In this document: one piece after another, positions 45,546 through 53,198 of the stretch
How the letters are laid out: every line of letters starts with the position of its first letter
Position numbering within the stretch: the first letter of the stretch is position 1
Assembly (NCBI GenBank): GCA_017792345.1
Contig: CP051228.1
Coordinates: forward strand, 806,001-870,000
Direction: 5' to 3'
Origin: Mesoflavibacter sp.
Lineage (GTDB): Bacteria; Pseudomonadota; Alphaproteobacteria; UBA8366; Aestuariispiraceae
Length of the DNA stretch: 64,000 nucleotides
The notes under the pieces: generated by a model
Database searches by the model: none
Told to the model about the DNA's origin: nothing
The model's input: only the letters and a program-made list of their open reading frames with translations
Made by a program: the position numbers and the translations under genes

Positions 45546-46022
45546 TACCGGCAGCGTCCGCAGCGGCGCGGGCAATCCGTCCGGCACGGCGTCCAGCATG
45601 CGGGCCGCCGACAGCATGGCCATCAGGTAGCCATAAGGACCCAGTCCGCAGATCACCGATGTGGCAGCGGTGGAGATGATGGAATGGCGGTGGTGGATGT
45701 CGCGGGCGTGGATGTTGGAGATATGGACCTCCACGATCGGGCCGTCGAAGGTCTTCAGCGCGTCCAGCAACGGGACGGAATGGAAGGACAGGCCCGCCGG
45801 GTTGAGGATGATGGCGCGGCCGGTCTTGCGGACCTCGTGGATCCATTCGATCAACTGCCCCTCATAGTTCGACTGACGGAAGGTCATGGACAGGCCCAGC
45901 GTCTTCGCGAAACCGGTGCAGGCCTCCTCGATCTGCGGCAGGGTCGTGGCGCCGTAGATTTCCGGCTCCCGCTCCCCCAGCAGGTTCAGATTCGGGCCGT
46001 TCAGGATGGTCAGGTCGGTCAT
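45543..46022 (-). CDS. aroQ: type II 3-dehydroquinate dehydratase family protein (AroQ-like)
   Basis: A 159-residue protein of the dodecameric AroQ family, which reversibly dehydrates 3-dehydroquinate in the shikimate or quinate route. TDLTILNGPNLNLLGEREPEIYG keeps the active-site Asn, Arg and Tyr, and IVEVHISNIHARD keeps the catalytic His. However, the substrate-contact segment usually reading T-H-T-S after the N-x-G-G loop reads S-F-H-S here (NPAGLSFHSV), and QSNHEG reads QSNYEG, so the substrate may differ. The start MTDLTIL matches the family; the frame upstream is not conserved. A repeat copy overlaps its last bases. Confidence 0.84.
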   Translation of the reverse strand: MTDLTILNGPNLNLLGEREPEIYGATTLPQIEEACTGFAKTLGLSMTFRQSNYEGQLIEWIHEVRKTGRAIILNPAGLSFHSVPLLDALKTFDGPIVEVHISNIHARDIHHRHSIISTAATSVICGLGPYGYLMAMLSAARMLDAVPDGLPAPLRTLPV

Positions 46023-46125
46023 GGCGGTCTCTCCCGGGTCGGATCGTTGATCGCCGCCATAGGAGCATGCCCGGGGCCGATTGCCGAGAGGGTTCGGGAA
46101 GTTCATTTCGGCGGCATTGTGCCGG

Positions 46126-46196
46126 CGGCCCTGGACCCCGGCTTTCGCCGGGGTGACGGCAAAGGGGGTGTGGCGTCCTTGGCGGTTCTCTTCCGA
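46126..46196 (+). repeat. third, partial copy of the repeat family
   Basis: It carries the palindrome CCCCGGCTTTCGCCGGGGTGACGGC followed by GTGGCGTCCTTGGCGGTTCTCTTCC. These match the inner and right ends of the repeats at 44164-44470 and 45140-45545. It occupies the spacer between the aroQ-like gene and the next minus-strand gene. Confidence 0.6.
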
Positions 46197-46200
46197 CCGC

Positions 46201-46650
46201 TCACGCCGCGAAGGCGATCAACCGGCCGCAGATCAGGGCGGCGATCCAGCAGCCGAGCGAGATCAGGGCATGGGCCCGGGGATGCGCGGGGGGAGTCCGG
46301 CGGCTGCCCCACAGCGCGGCGGCGGTGCCGAGCGCGATGAGGGCGAGCTTTGCCTGAAACACGGAGAGTGCCAGATAGTCGGCGGGCTGGATGCTGAACA
46401 GCAGCAGCCCGGTCAAGGCGGCGAGGATCAGCCCCGCCATCGCGCAGGGCCGCAAAACGCGGATCAGCGCGGCGCTGTCCAGTGCTTTTCCGTGCCAGCC
46501 CAGCAGGCGCAGATTCATCGGCACGACGGCGCCGATCAACAGCGCGACCCCCAGGATATGCGACGCGTTGACGGCGGCGTAGCCCCAGCGCGCACCGCGC
46601 AGATAGGCGGCAGGCGGCGTCTCCGCAAGGGCGGTCAGCAGCGCCTCCAT
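46201..46650 (-). CDS. small polytopic membrane protein (DUF2214/DUF6644-like)
   Basis: A 149-residue protein with four hydrophobic segments (near residues 20-45, 62-85, 97-115 and 128-147). GYAAVNASHILGVALLIGAV with a conserved His and MNLRLLGW in the second segment resemble short integral-membrane proteins of the DUF2214/DUF6644 type. These may carry heme or sit in cytochrome-like bundles, but the role is unknown. It is followed by the DUF6152-like exported protein gene nine bases upstream on the same strand, so the two are co-transcribed. Confidence 0.65.
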   Translation of the reverse strand: MEALLTALAETPPAAYLRGARWGYAAVNASHILGVALLIGAVVPMNLRLLGWHGKALDSAALIRVLRPCAMAGLILAALTGLLLFSIQPADYLALSVFQAKLALIALGTAAALWGSRRTPPAHPRAHALISLGCWIAALICGRLIAFAA

Positions 46651-46659
46651 CGCCGGCGG

Positions 46660-47028
46660 TCAGTTCCGTTCCGGATAGAGCACGAATTCCCGGTCGCCGA
46701 TATAGAACTTCTCCGCCTTCAGCAGTTTCTGCGACGGGTCGGCGGCAGGCTCTCCGACAATCCGGATCTCGACGCCCTCGGCCAGATCGCCATCCTGCAC
46801 GCCGGCGCGTTCGTTGCGCCAGGGCTGGCCGACCTCGACGGTCCAGATCTCGCCCTCCGCGTCAACGGTCAGAACGCCATGCGGGTTGCCCAGCTTGGCC
46901 GACTGGATGATGCCGGTCAGTTCGATATTGCCGCCCGTCGTCCAGCGCCAGCCGTGATGGGCCGAAGCCGTGGCGGCGATGCCGATCAGGATCAGAAAAC
47001 CGGTCAGGGCCGCGAACAAAGGTTTCAT
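46660..47028 (-). CDS. DUF6152-like exported protein
   Basis: A 122-residue periplasmic protein. A signal peptide (LFAALTGFLILIGIAATASA) ends near residue 23, followed at once by HHGWRW. The mature part has LTGIIQSAKLGNPHGVLTVDAEGEIWTVEVG and a C-terminal EKFYIGDREFVLYPERN. This is the pattern of DUF6152 proteins, which start the mature chain with H-H-G or A-H-H-x-x-W and are often found with small membrane proteins, as here. Function is not known. The start ATG has AGGAGAGA close by. It is the first gene of a two-gene unit. Confidence 0.72.
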   Translation of the reverse strand: MKPLFAALTGFLILIGIAATASAHHGWRWTTGGNIELTGIIQSAKLGNPHGVLTVDAEGEIWTVEVGQPWRNERAGVQDGDLAEGVEIRIVGEPAADPSQKLLKAEKFYIGDREFVLYPERN

Positions 47029-47120
47029 GCCGTCTCTCCTTCCTGATGGCAGGTGTCAACGCTCAAAGTAGGACGGCGGCACGGAAATTCCAGGAGGCCG
47101 GTGCCAACGCCCGACGCAGG

Positions 47121-47732
47121 CTACTTGCCCCCGACCTTGAGGCCGTCGAGACCGTCATAGGTCGCAAGCTGGGTCCGTTGCGGCAAGCCGACCGAAAAGT
47201 TTTCGGAAAGGAAGCGAAAGGCGGCCGTACTCTCGTCGTCAACCGCATAGGGTACCAGGGCTGGCGCCTGCGGATGGAGTCCGAGGGTCAATGTCCCGAT
47301 ATAGGTCACTTGGCCGCGCGGCGCGTCGAACTCATAGCGTTTCACCCCGCCGGACGACAATATGACCTTCCCGGAGCCGACCCTTTCCGAATAGTCGAAC
47401 GCGTAATGGCCCGGCCGGACCTTCCGTAGAAAATACTGAACGCCGTCCTTCTCCTGGCCGGCCATAAAATGGAAATTACTGAGCCAGACGAGATCGTTGG
47501 GATCGTTGCCGGTCCAGACGTTGCTCTCGACATCCGGATCCGTCCGTTCCCAAAGAAAGTTCCAGCCCGACAACAAACTGTCGTCGCCACTGTAACGGAC
47601 TCCGGCGAGAACGAATGCGAATTCGGTATCCCACGCCGGCTCTTCGGTCGGAGAAACGATTACCTTCGTGTTGCACCCTGCCAGAAAAAAGACGGTGCAG
47701 AGCAAGGCGATTGTCAGGGTACACGGGCGCAT
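47121..47732 (-). CDS. lipoprotein of unknown function
   Basis: A 203-residue predicted lipoprotein that I do not recognise. The signal (LTIALLCTVFFLAGC) ends in a good lipobox LAGC at about residue 20. The mature part is polar and beta-rich, with AFVLAGVRYSGDDSLLSGW, RKVRPGHYAFDYSE and QVTYIGTLTLGL, suggesting a surface- or periplasm-exposed beta fold. I chose MRPCTLTI as the start; the open frame upstream continues into non-coding sequence. It is not obviously linked to its neighbours on the same strand. Confidence 0.65.
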   Translation of the reverse strand: MRPCTLTIALLCTVFFLAGCNTKVIVSPTEEPAWDTEFAFVLAGVRYSGDDSLLSGWNFLWERTDPDVESNVWTGNDPNDLVWLSNFHFMAGQEKDGVQYFLRKVRPGHYAFDYSERVGSGKVILSSGGVKRYEFDAPRGQVTYIGTLTLGLHPQAPALVPYAVDDESTAAFRFLSENFSVGLPQRTQLATYDGLDGLKVGGK

Positions 47733-47811
47733 GACGACGATCCTCTTCACGTAAGCCCGCGCATCTTTGCGACGGTCAGTCCCAGGGTCAACCGGCGGCA
47801 GCACTTATTAG

Positions 47812-48057
47812 ATGGACCTGGACACGATCGACACGACGGCGGCGACGGACAAGTCCGTCGCGGTCGCGACCATGGATCTGCGGCCCTACATCTTCAATGC
47901 CGATAAAACGCCGGATTTCGTCGGCCTGCAATGCAAGATCAAGGCAACCGTCTTCGCCGCACGTCTCTTTTCGGTCAGGCGATTGCGGGTTCGGCCAGGC
48001 GGCGGCGCTCCACGCCATAGGCATAGACCGTCAGGCGCCAGAACGATGCCAGGCTGA
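47812..48057 (+). CDS. possible small gene or gene remnant, uncertain
   Basis: An 81-codon frame whose first ~45 residues (MDLDTIDTTAATDKSVAVAT, then MDLRPYIFNADKTPDFVGLQ) look protein-like. The rest runs antisense across the neighbouring membrane-protein gene and reads as random Arg-rich sequence. It could be the 5' part of a decayed gene. A palindrome (GCGACGG and CCGTCGC, loop ACAAGT) lies at about 47841-47860, inside the frame. No family is recognised and there is no strong ribosome site. I list it only as a weak candidate. Confidence 0.2.
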   Translation: MDLDTIDTTAATDKSVAVATMDLRPYIFNADKTPDFVGLQCKIKATVFAARLFSVRRLRVRPGGGAPRHRHRPSGARTMPG

Positions 48058-48256
48058 TCCCGGCGGCCAGCCAGAGCGCGACGGTCAGGACGACGCTGGG
48101 CAGATCGAACGATCCGACGGTGGCCCAGAACAGGGCGGAGAGGATGGCGAAAATCTCGCTGCCGATCAGACCGGCGACTAGCAAGGCGGCGGACAGGCAG
48201 GACAGCCGGACCGACAGGGATGCGGACGGAAGGGACGCGGACGGAAGGGGGGACAT
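47975..48256 (-). CDS. small membrane protein, unknown
   Basis: A 93-residue protein with two long hydrophobic segments at about residues 21-45 and 52-75. The first contains LVAGLIGSEIFAILSALFWA and the second VVLTVALWLAAGISL. It ends in a basic tail. The ATG follows AGGAGT at eight bases, which is a strong ribosome site and decides the start. The gene is divergent from the MarR-type regulator across a 149-bp spacer that carries palindromes, so the regulator may control it. No family is recognised. Confidence 0.65.
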   Translation of the reverse strand: MSPLPSASLPSASLSVRLSCLSAALLVAGLIGSEIFAILSALFWATVGSFDLPSVVLTVALWLAAGISLASFWRLTVYAYGVERRRLAEPAIA

Positions 48257-48373
48257 GGCCGGAACACTCCTTGGTGAAGCCGTCAGGAGATATCGGCATC
48301 CCCTTCCCGCCCCGCCAGAGGATGCCCGCAGTATATTTTCGCGGGCGAAACCAGGCGTTTCAGAATCCGATTG

Positions 48374-48395
48374 CCTAATTTATTTAGGACTCCTA
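48374..48395 (+). promoter_or_regulatory. AT-rich palindromes ahead of the MarR-type gene
   Basis: CCTAA-TTTAT-TTAGG and the overlapping TAGGA-C-TCCTA form two palindromes between -32 and -11 of the MarR-type start. MarR proteins usually bind such short palindromes in their own promoter, so this is a likely operator also able to affect the divergent membrane-protein gene. Confidence 0.5.
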
Positions 48396-48405
48396 TATAT
48401 AAATC

Positions 48406-49044
48406 ATGATCCAGTCTGACGCTACAGAGCAAAGCCTTTCCGGGTTGTCCCGCATCGCGGCCTTCCTGCGTCAGCAGGATTGGCAGGACGGCGAGCGGCT
48501 GGGCCTGACGCCGACACAGATGGCGATCCTGCACCTGATCCGACAGCGCGGCCCGCTGCGGATCGCCGCCCTGGCGGCGCAGGTCGGCGCAACCCAGGCA
48601 ACGGTCAGCGATGCCGTGGCAGCCCTCGTCGCGAAGGGGGCTGTCGCGCGCGTCAAAGACCCGGCGGACGGGCGTGCGGTGCTGGCGACCCTGACCCAGG
48701 CCGGAGAGAGAACGGCCGACGACCTCGCGGATCGGCCCAATGCCCTGGACGGCATCCTCGCCAGCCTGGAACCGCGCGACCGGGGCGATCTGAACCGCGT
48801 CCTCGTGAAGCTTGTACGTGGCCTGCAGGAAGCGGGCGCGATCGCGCCGCAGCGGCTCTGCGTCACCTGCCGGTTCTTCCGGCCCCACCTTCATGACGAT
48901 GCGGCCAATCCGCATCACTGCGACTTCGTGAACGCCGCCTTCGGGGAGCCGCACTTGCGCCTCGACTGCGGCGACCACGAGGCGGCCGAACCCGATCAGG
49001 CCCGCCGCACGGCGCGGCGGTTCGATACGGGTCCCCCGGCCTGA
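48406..49044 (+). CDS. MarR-family regulator with a Cys/His-rich C-terminal tail
   Basis: A 212-residue regulator. Residues ~10-145 form a MarR winged helix (LTPTQMAILHLIRQRGPLRI, AAQVGATQATVSDAVAAL and the wing VARVKDPADGRAVLATLT). Residues 150-195 add an unusual tail: Cys152 and Cys155 (CVTC), His161, His163, His170, His171, Cys172, His183, Cys188 and His191. Four cysteines in this spacing suggest a zinc or iron-sulfur site, so it may sense metal or redox state. It is divergent from a small membrane protein gene and followed by an exported protein, 80 bp away. Confidence 0.82.
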   Translation: MIQSDATEQSLSGLSRIAAFLRQQDWQDGERLGLTPTQMAILHLIRQRGPLRIAALAAQVGATQATVSDAVAALVAKGAVARVKDPADGRAVLATLTQAGERTADDLADRPNALDGILASLEPRDRGDLNRVLVKLVRGLQEAGAIAPQRLCVTCRFFRPHLHDDAANPHHCDFVNAAFGEPHLRLDCGDHEAAEPDQARRTARRFDTGPPA

Positions 49045-49124
49045 CGAAAAGACGCCCCGATCGCGGCAACGACCGGGGCGTCCGTTTCACAACCTCTCTT
49101 CGCACAGAAAGGAAGTTCCCGATC

Positions 49125-49907
49125 ATGACATGGAAGACTTACCCGGGCCAGCATGGGCTGGTCCACACCCTAGTCACGCCGGTCCTTGCCGCCGCGCTGT
49201 TCGCGGCATCCGGTCCGGCCGCCGCCCATGACCAGCATACCGGCGGCATCCAGGCCGCGCCGAACGCTGCCGAGAAGGCCGATTTCGATATCGTCCACGC
49301 CAAGGTTACCGTCGCGGGCAATGTCGCGACCTTCCATATGGCGGTCTCCGGCGAGGCGGGCGATAGCCGTCCCGCGGCGACCGGCCAGTTGGCCGGGGCG
49401 GAGGTCTTCGCCTATGTCTGGCCGACCGGCCTGGACGCGTCGGCGGTCGGATTCGACCAGGGCGCGGGCATTCTGTCGCTGGCCGTTACCGCCCATCCGG
49501 ATTTCGACGACACGCCGCTGTTCGACGAAAACGGCAACGGCGACACGGCCAATGATGGCGATCTGTGGCACAGCCATTGGGTCGTGCTGGGGCCGGACGA
49601 GGCCTGTGGGGCCGGCGCGCTGAAGGTCCTGGACATCCCGGAAGGGGCCACGCCGAACCTGCCCAAGACCTGGCCCGGCCTGCCGATCTTGATCGACAGT
49701 CCCGGCTGGCAGCCCTTGTTGAGCGGCGAATCGGTCGACGTGAAGGTTGCCTTCGCACCGGGCCAGGACCTGACCGGCATTGCCTATGACGGCGTTACCA
49801 GCGGGCTGCGGGTGAACGCGAATGTCCATGCGCCGCTGCTCTGCGTCACCGATGTGTTCGACGTGGCGTCCGGCGACCTCAGCCTGCCCGGACGTATCGG
49901 GCAATAG
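49125..49907 (+). CDS. exported protein with EF-hand-like acidic loop, unknown function
   Basis: A 260-residue protein. A signal peptide (LVTPVLAAALFAASGPAAA) ends near residue 36, followed by HDQHTGG. The mature part is beta-rich. The segment PLFDENGNGDTANDGDLW (about residues 130-147) has the D-x-N-x-N-G-D spacing of a calcium-binding loop. Two Cys near residues 166 and 245 could form a disulfide. I do not recognise a family. It follows the MarR-type gene and may be under its control. A GGAAG ribosome site precedes the ATG. Location is most likely periplasmic. Confidence 0.6.
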   Translation: MTWKTYPGQHGLVHTLVTPVLAAALFAASGPAAAHDQHTGGIQAAPNAAEKADFDIVHAKVTVAGNVATFHMAVSGEAGDSRPAATGQLAGAEVFAYVWPTGLDASAVGFDQGAGILSLAVTAHPDFDDTPLFDENGNGDTANDGDLWHSHWVVLGPDEACGAGALKVLDIPEGATPNLPKTWPGLPILIDSPGWQPLLSGESVDVKVAFAPGQDLTGIAYDGVTSGLRVNANVHAPLLCVTDVFDVASGDLSLPGRIGQ

Positions 49908-49965
49908 GTCCCTGCCGCCGGGGCGGGCCATGGTCCTGCCCGCCCCCGGCGGTTAAGGTCCCGGC

Positions 49966-50526
49966 ATGACCCAAGACGCCTTTCTGAACCACTGTCTCGC
50001 CAATCCCTACAATCGGGAGATTCTGAGCCGGCTGGGCGACCTGCCGCCGGCAACCTGGCTGACGTCCGGCTGTCTGGTGCAACCGGTCTGGAACGCGTCG
50101 GCGGGACGGGCGCCCCAGGCGGATATCGACGACTACGACCTGATCTACCGCGATCCCGACACCTCCTGGGAGGCGGAGGACGCGGTCATCCGCCGCGCCG
50201 CCGCACTGTTCGCCGACCTGCCCGTCCGCATCGAAATCCGCAATCAGGCGCGGGTGCCGATCTGGTACCGGGAAAAGTTCGGCATCGCCTACCCGCCGGT
50301 CCGGCAGGCACAACACGCGGTGCTGCGCTTCCCGTCGAAAACCACCGCGGTCGCCCTGACCACCGGCCGCGATGGCAAGCCGTTGGTCTATGCCCCCTTC
50401 GGCGTAGAGCCCGCTTTACGGGGCCGGATCGTCCCGAACCACCGGTTGGACATTCCTTCGGTCTATGCCGAAAAGACGCGACGATGGAAGTCGATCTGGC
50501 CCCATCTGACCGTCCTTCCCTGGTGA
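49966..50526 (+). CDS. DUF925-family nucleotidyltransferase-like protein
   Basis: A 186-residue protein of the DUF925/NTP_transf_6 group. PPATWLTSGCLVQPVWN resembles the family's GS-containing N-terminal motif. DIDDYDLIYRDPDTSWEAED supplies the Asp pair, and VRIEIRNQARVPIWYREKFG the third strand and the family's Trp-Tyr region. The fold is expected to be that of minimal nucleotidyltransferases, but no substrate is known. It follows the exported protein gene by about 60 bp on the same strand. Confidence 0.78.
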   Translation: MTQDAFLNHCLANPYNREILSRLGDLPPATWLTSGCLVQPVWNASAGRAPQADIDDYDLIYRDPDTSWEAEDAVIRRAAALFADLPVRIEIRNQARVPIWYREKFGIAYPPVRQAQHAVLRFPSKTTAVALTTGRDGKPLVYAPFGVEPALRGRIVPNHRLDIPSVYAEKTRRWKSIWPHLTVLPW

Positions 50527-50669
50527 CGGGCGTGAGACGGAAACAACGCCTCACCCCTAAACCTATGGGCAGAGGCAGGCGTCGCTGTTAGTCTAATGGC
50601 TCTGGACGTCGGTAGAACCAAAACAAATGCCACTTCCGGATACGCCAAAGATTATCGGGGAGGATAGCT

Positions 50670-52079
50670 TTGGACCTGACGCCGGACAGCGAAGAGATCG
50701 ACCGGATCAATCTGAAGAGCCTGCTGAAACACGCCCATATTGGCGTGGTCATTCACCGGCTGGACACGTCCATCGTTTATGCCAACCCGACGGCGTTGAA
50801 GCTGCTGGACATGTCCTACAATCAGGTTATTGGCCGAGACGCCTATGACCCGAGTTGGTACTTCATCGACGAGTATCAGCAGAAAATTCCAATCGATACC
50901 TATCCCGTGAAGCAGGTCCTGAACACAGGCATGCCGCTGATCAACGAGATGATCGGCCAGTACAGCCCCGCGACGCGCGAAGTGAACTGGTTTCTGGTTA
51001 ACGCCTATCCCGAAGTCGGCGAAGAATTCGGTGACGAAGGCTTTGTCGTCGTGACCTTCAACGAGATCAGCGCCCGTCGGCATCTGTTTTCCTACCGTGA
51101 TGTGATCGAAAACACGCGGGATGTCGTCATCGTCACGGACGCGGAGGGCATTGAGGCGCCATTCGGGCCGCAGATCGTCTTCGTCAATCGCGCATTCGAA
51201 GAATTGACCGGCTTCAGTTCCGCCGAAGCGATCGGCGAAACACCTCGGATCTTGCAGGGGCACGGCACCGACGCCGCTTGCCGCCAGCGTATTCGCGAGG
51301 CCCTGCAGGCGCACCAACCGATCCGCGAAACGATCCTGAACTACTCAAAATCAGGCAAACCGTACTGGTTGGATATGGATATCTTTCCGCTGCGGAATCA
51401 ATTCGGGAAGGTGACCCATTTCGCCGCGATCGAACGCGACGTCACGGATCAGACCTACTACGCCGATCAGCTTTCGAAGCGCAACGAAGACCTTCGGCAC
51501 CTGAAGCAGAGCCTGGAAAAATTGGTGTCGGACAAGACCAAGGAGTTGCGCGATGCGAACTACACGCTGCAACGCCTTGCCCTTTACGATGATCTGACCG
51601 GAATCCCCAATCGGCGGTGTTTTCTGGATCAGTTCAAGAAACAATGTGCGATGGCGGATCGATACGAAAAATTGGTCGCCATCGGCATGGTCGACCTGGA
51701 CCACTTCAAGAAAATCAACGACCGATATGGACACGATGTCGGCGACGCTGTGCTGAAGGAAACCGCGCAGTATTTCCGCAGTTTCTTCCGCGCAGAGGAC
51801 AGTTTCGGACGGATGGGAGGCGAGGAGTTCGCCTTTGCCGTTCTGGTTCGCGACGCCGAGGCGGCGGAAAGCATGTGCCGTCGCCTCGTCTCCAGATTTG
51901 CTGAAACGCCCGTCACCGTGGGCGGACAGGAAATCTCGGTCACCATGAGCGCCGGGGTCTTCGTAGCCCCCTCCCCTACCCTGGAAATCAATATCGACGA
52001 CGCCCTCAGAAAGGCGGATGCGGCCCTGTACGAAGCCAAAAAGGCCGGCCGCAACCAGGCCGTAGGCTGGCGAAAATAA
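50670..52079 (+). CDS. PAS-PAS diguanylate cyclase (GGDEF)
   Basis: A 469-residue cytoplasmic sensor enzyme that makes cyclic di-GMP. It has two PAS domains (about residues 15-130 and 145-275) and a helical linker. A GGDEF domain (about residues 305-469) has signature RMGGEEFAF near residue 382, so the catalytic GGEEF is intact, and an Asp in MVDLDHFKKIND. The second PAS resembles LOV domains (LNYSKSGKPYWLDM, VTHFAAIERDVT), but the photoactive Cys position reads GETPRILQ. There is no EAL domain. The start is TTG, with GGGGAGG seven bases ahead. Confidence 0.9.
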   Translation: MDLTPDSEEIDRINLKSLLKHAHIGVVIHRLDTSIVYANPTALKLLDMSYNQVIGRDAYDPSWYFIDEYQQKIPIDTYPVKQVLNTGMPLINEMIGQYSPATREVNWFLVNAYPEVGEEFGDEGFVVVTFNEISARRHLFSYRDVIENTRDVVIVTDAEGIEAPFGPQIVFVNRAFEELTGFSSAEAIGETPRILQGHGTDAACRQRIREALQAHQPIRETILNYSKSGKPYWLDMDIFPLRNQFGKVTHFAAIERDVTDQTYYADQLSKRNEDLRHLKQSLEKLVSDKTKELRDANYTLQRLALYDDLTGIPNRRCFLDQFKKQCAMADRYEKLVAIGMVDLDHFKKINDRYGHDVGDAVLKETAQYFRSFFRAEDSFGRMGGEEFAFAVLVRDAEAAESMCRRLVSRFAETPVTVGGQEISVTMSAGVFVAPSPTLEINIDDALRKADAALYEAKKAGRNQAVGWRK

Positions 52080-52085
52080 CAGGGG

Positions 52086-53156
52086 TCAGGCGGCGCTCTG
52101 CAACAACGCCCGCATTGCGTCGACCGCCTCTTCGACCTGACCCCGCGAGACATCCAGATGGGTCACGGCGCGCATGGTGCGCTTGTCGAAAGCACCGATC
52201 CGGATGCCCTTCTTCATCAAGGCAGCGGAAATGGCCGGGGCATCGAACGCCGCACCGTCGGCGATATGATACAGCACGATATTGCTGTGTACGGTGGCCG
52301 GGTCGAGTTCTATCCCCGGCAGGTCCGCAATCCCGTCCGCGAACAGTTTTGCATTGGCATTGTCCTCCGCCAATCGCGCCAGATTGTGATCCAGGGCATA
52401 GAGCCCAGCGGCTGCCAGATAGCCGGACTGGCGCAGCGCGCCCCCCATGCGCTGTTTGACCCGCCAGGCCTCGGCGATGAAATCCTTGGATCCCGCCAAG
52501 ACCGCGCCGACGGGGCAGCCCAGCCCCTTGGACAGGTCGATCCAGACGCTGTCCGTCGCCTGGACGATCCGTGCCGCCGGCTCTTTCAGGGCCGCGACGG
52601 CGTTCATCAGCCGCGCGCCGTCCATATGCAGGGCGCAATCCTTATCCCGCGCCAGCGCGCCCAACGCATCGATCCGGTCGACCGGCCAGACCGTGCCGCC
52701 GCCCAGATTGGCGGTCTGCTCCACCTCGATCAGGGTAACACGCGGGGCATAGCGGTTGGCCCGAGGCGGGATTGCCTCTGCCGCCTGATCGACCGTGTAG
52801 ACGCCGCGAACGCCCTGAAGCGGCATGATGTTGACGCCCGCGGTCGCCCCGGCCCCGCCGCCTTCAAAACCGATGATATGCGCGGTCTTGTCCGCGATGA
52901 CCGCGTCGCCGGGACGGCAATGGATCTGCAATGCGATCTGATTGCACATCGTCCCCGACGGCAGGAAGACCGCGGCTTCCTTGCCCAGCAACTCTGCAAC
53001 CCTCTCCTCCAGGCGCAGGGTGGTTGGATCCTCCATCGCCTGTTCGTCGCCCGTCGCGGCTTCGGCCATCGCGGCCAACATGGCGGCGGAAGGTCTGGTC
53101 TTGGTATCGCTGAAAAGATCGATACGGATGTCGTTCGCGCGGGCGCTGCCAGCCAT
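52086..53156 (-). CDS. ltaE: low-specificity L-threonine aldolase family protein
   Basis: A 356-residue PLP enzyme of the threonine aldolase/beta-eliminating lyase group. It cleaves threonine or similar beta-hydroxy amino acids to glycine and an aldehyde. Family text includes IDLFSDTKTRPSAAMLAAMA, FLPSGTMCNQIAL, DKTAHIIGFEGGGAGATAG, ALHMDGARLMNAVA and the PLP-Lys stretch WIDLSKGLGCPVGAVLAG. Length is normal. It lies 42 bp after the GlcG-like gene on the same strand, so the two may be one unit. Glycine formed this way could feed the one-carbon pathway served by the dimethylglycine-dehydrogenase-like enzyme. Confidence 0.9.
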   Translation of the reverse strand: MAGSARANDIRIDLFSDTKTRPSAAMLAAMAEAATGDEQAMEDPTTLRLEERVAELLGKEAAVFLPSGTMCNQIALQIHCRPGDAVIADKTAHIIGFEGGGAGATAGVNIMPLQGVRGVYTVDQAAEAIPPRANRYAPRVTLIEVEQTANLGGGTVWPVDRIDALGALARDKDCALHMDGARLMNAVAALKEPAARIVQATDSVWIDLSKGLGCPVGAVLAGSKDFIAEAWRVKQRMGGALRQSGYLAAAGLYALDHNLARLAEDNANAKLFADGIADLPGIELDPATVHSNIVLYHIADGAAFDAPAISAALMKKGIRIGAFDKRTMRAVTHLDVSRGQVEEAVDAMRALLQSAA

Positions 53157-53198
53157 TGGTACCTCTGAATGTCTTGAGAACTTGAGAAAGAATTGGGC

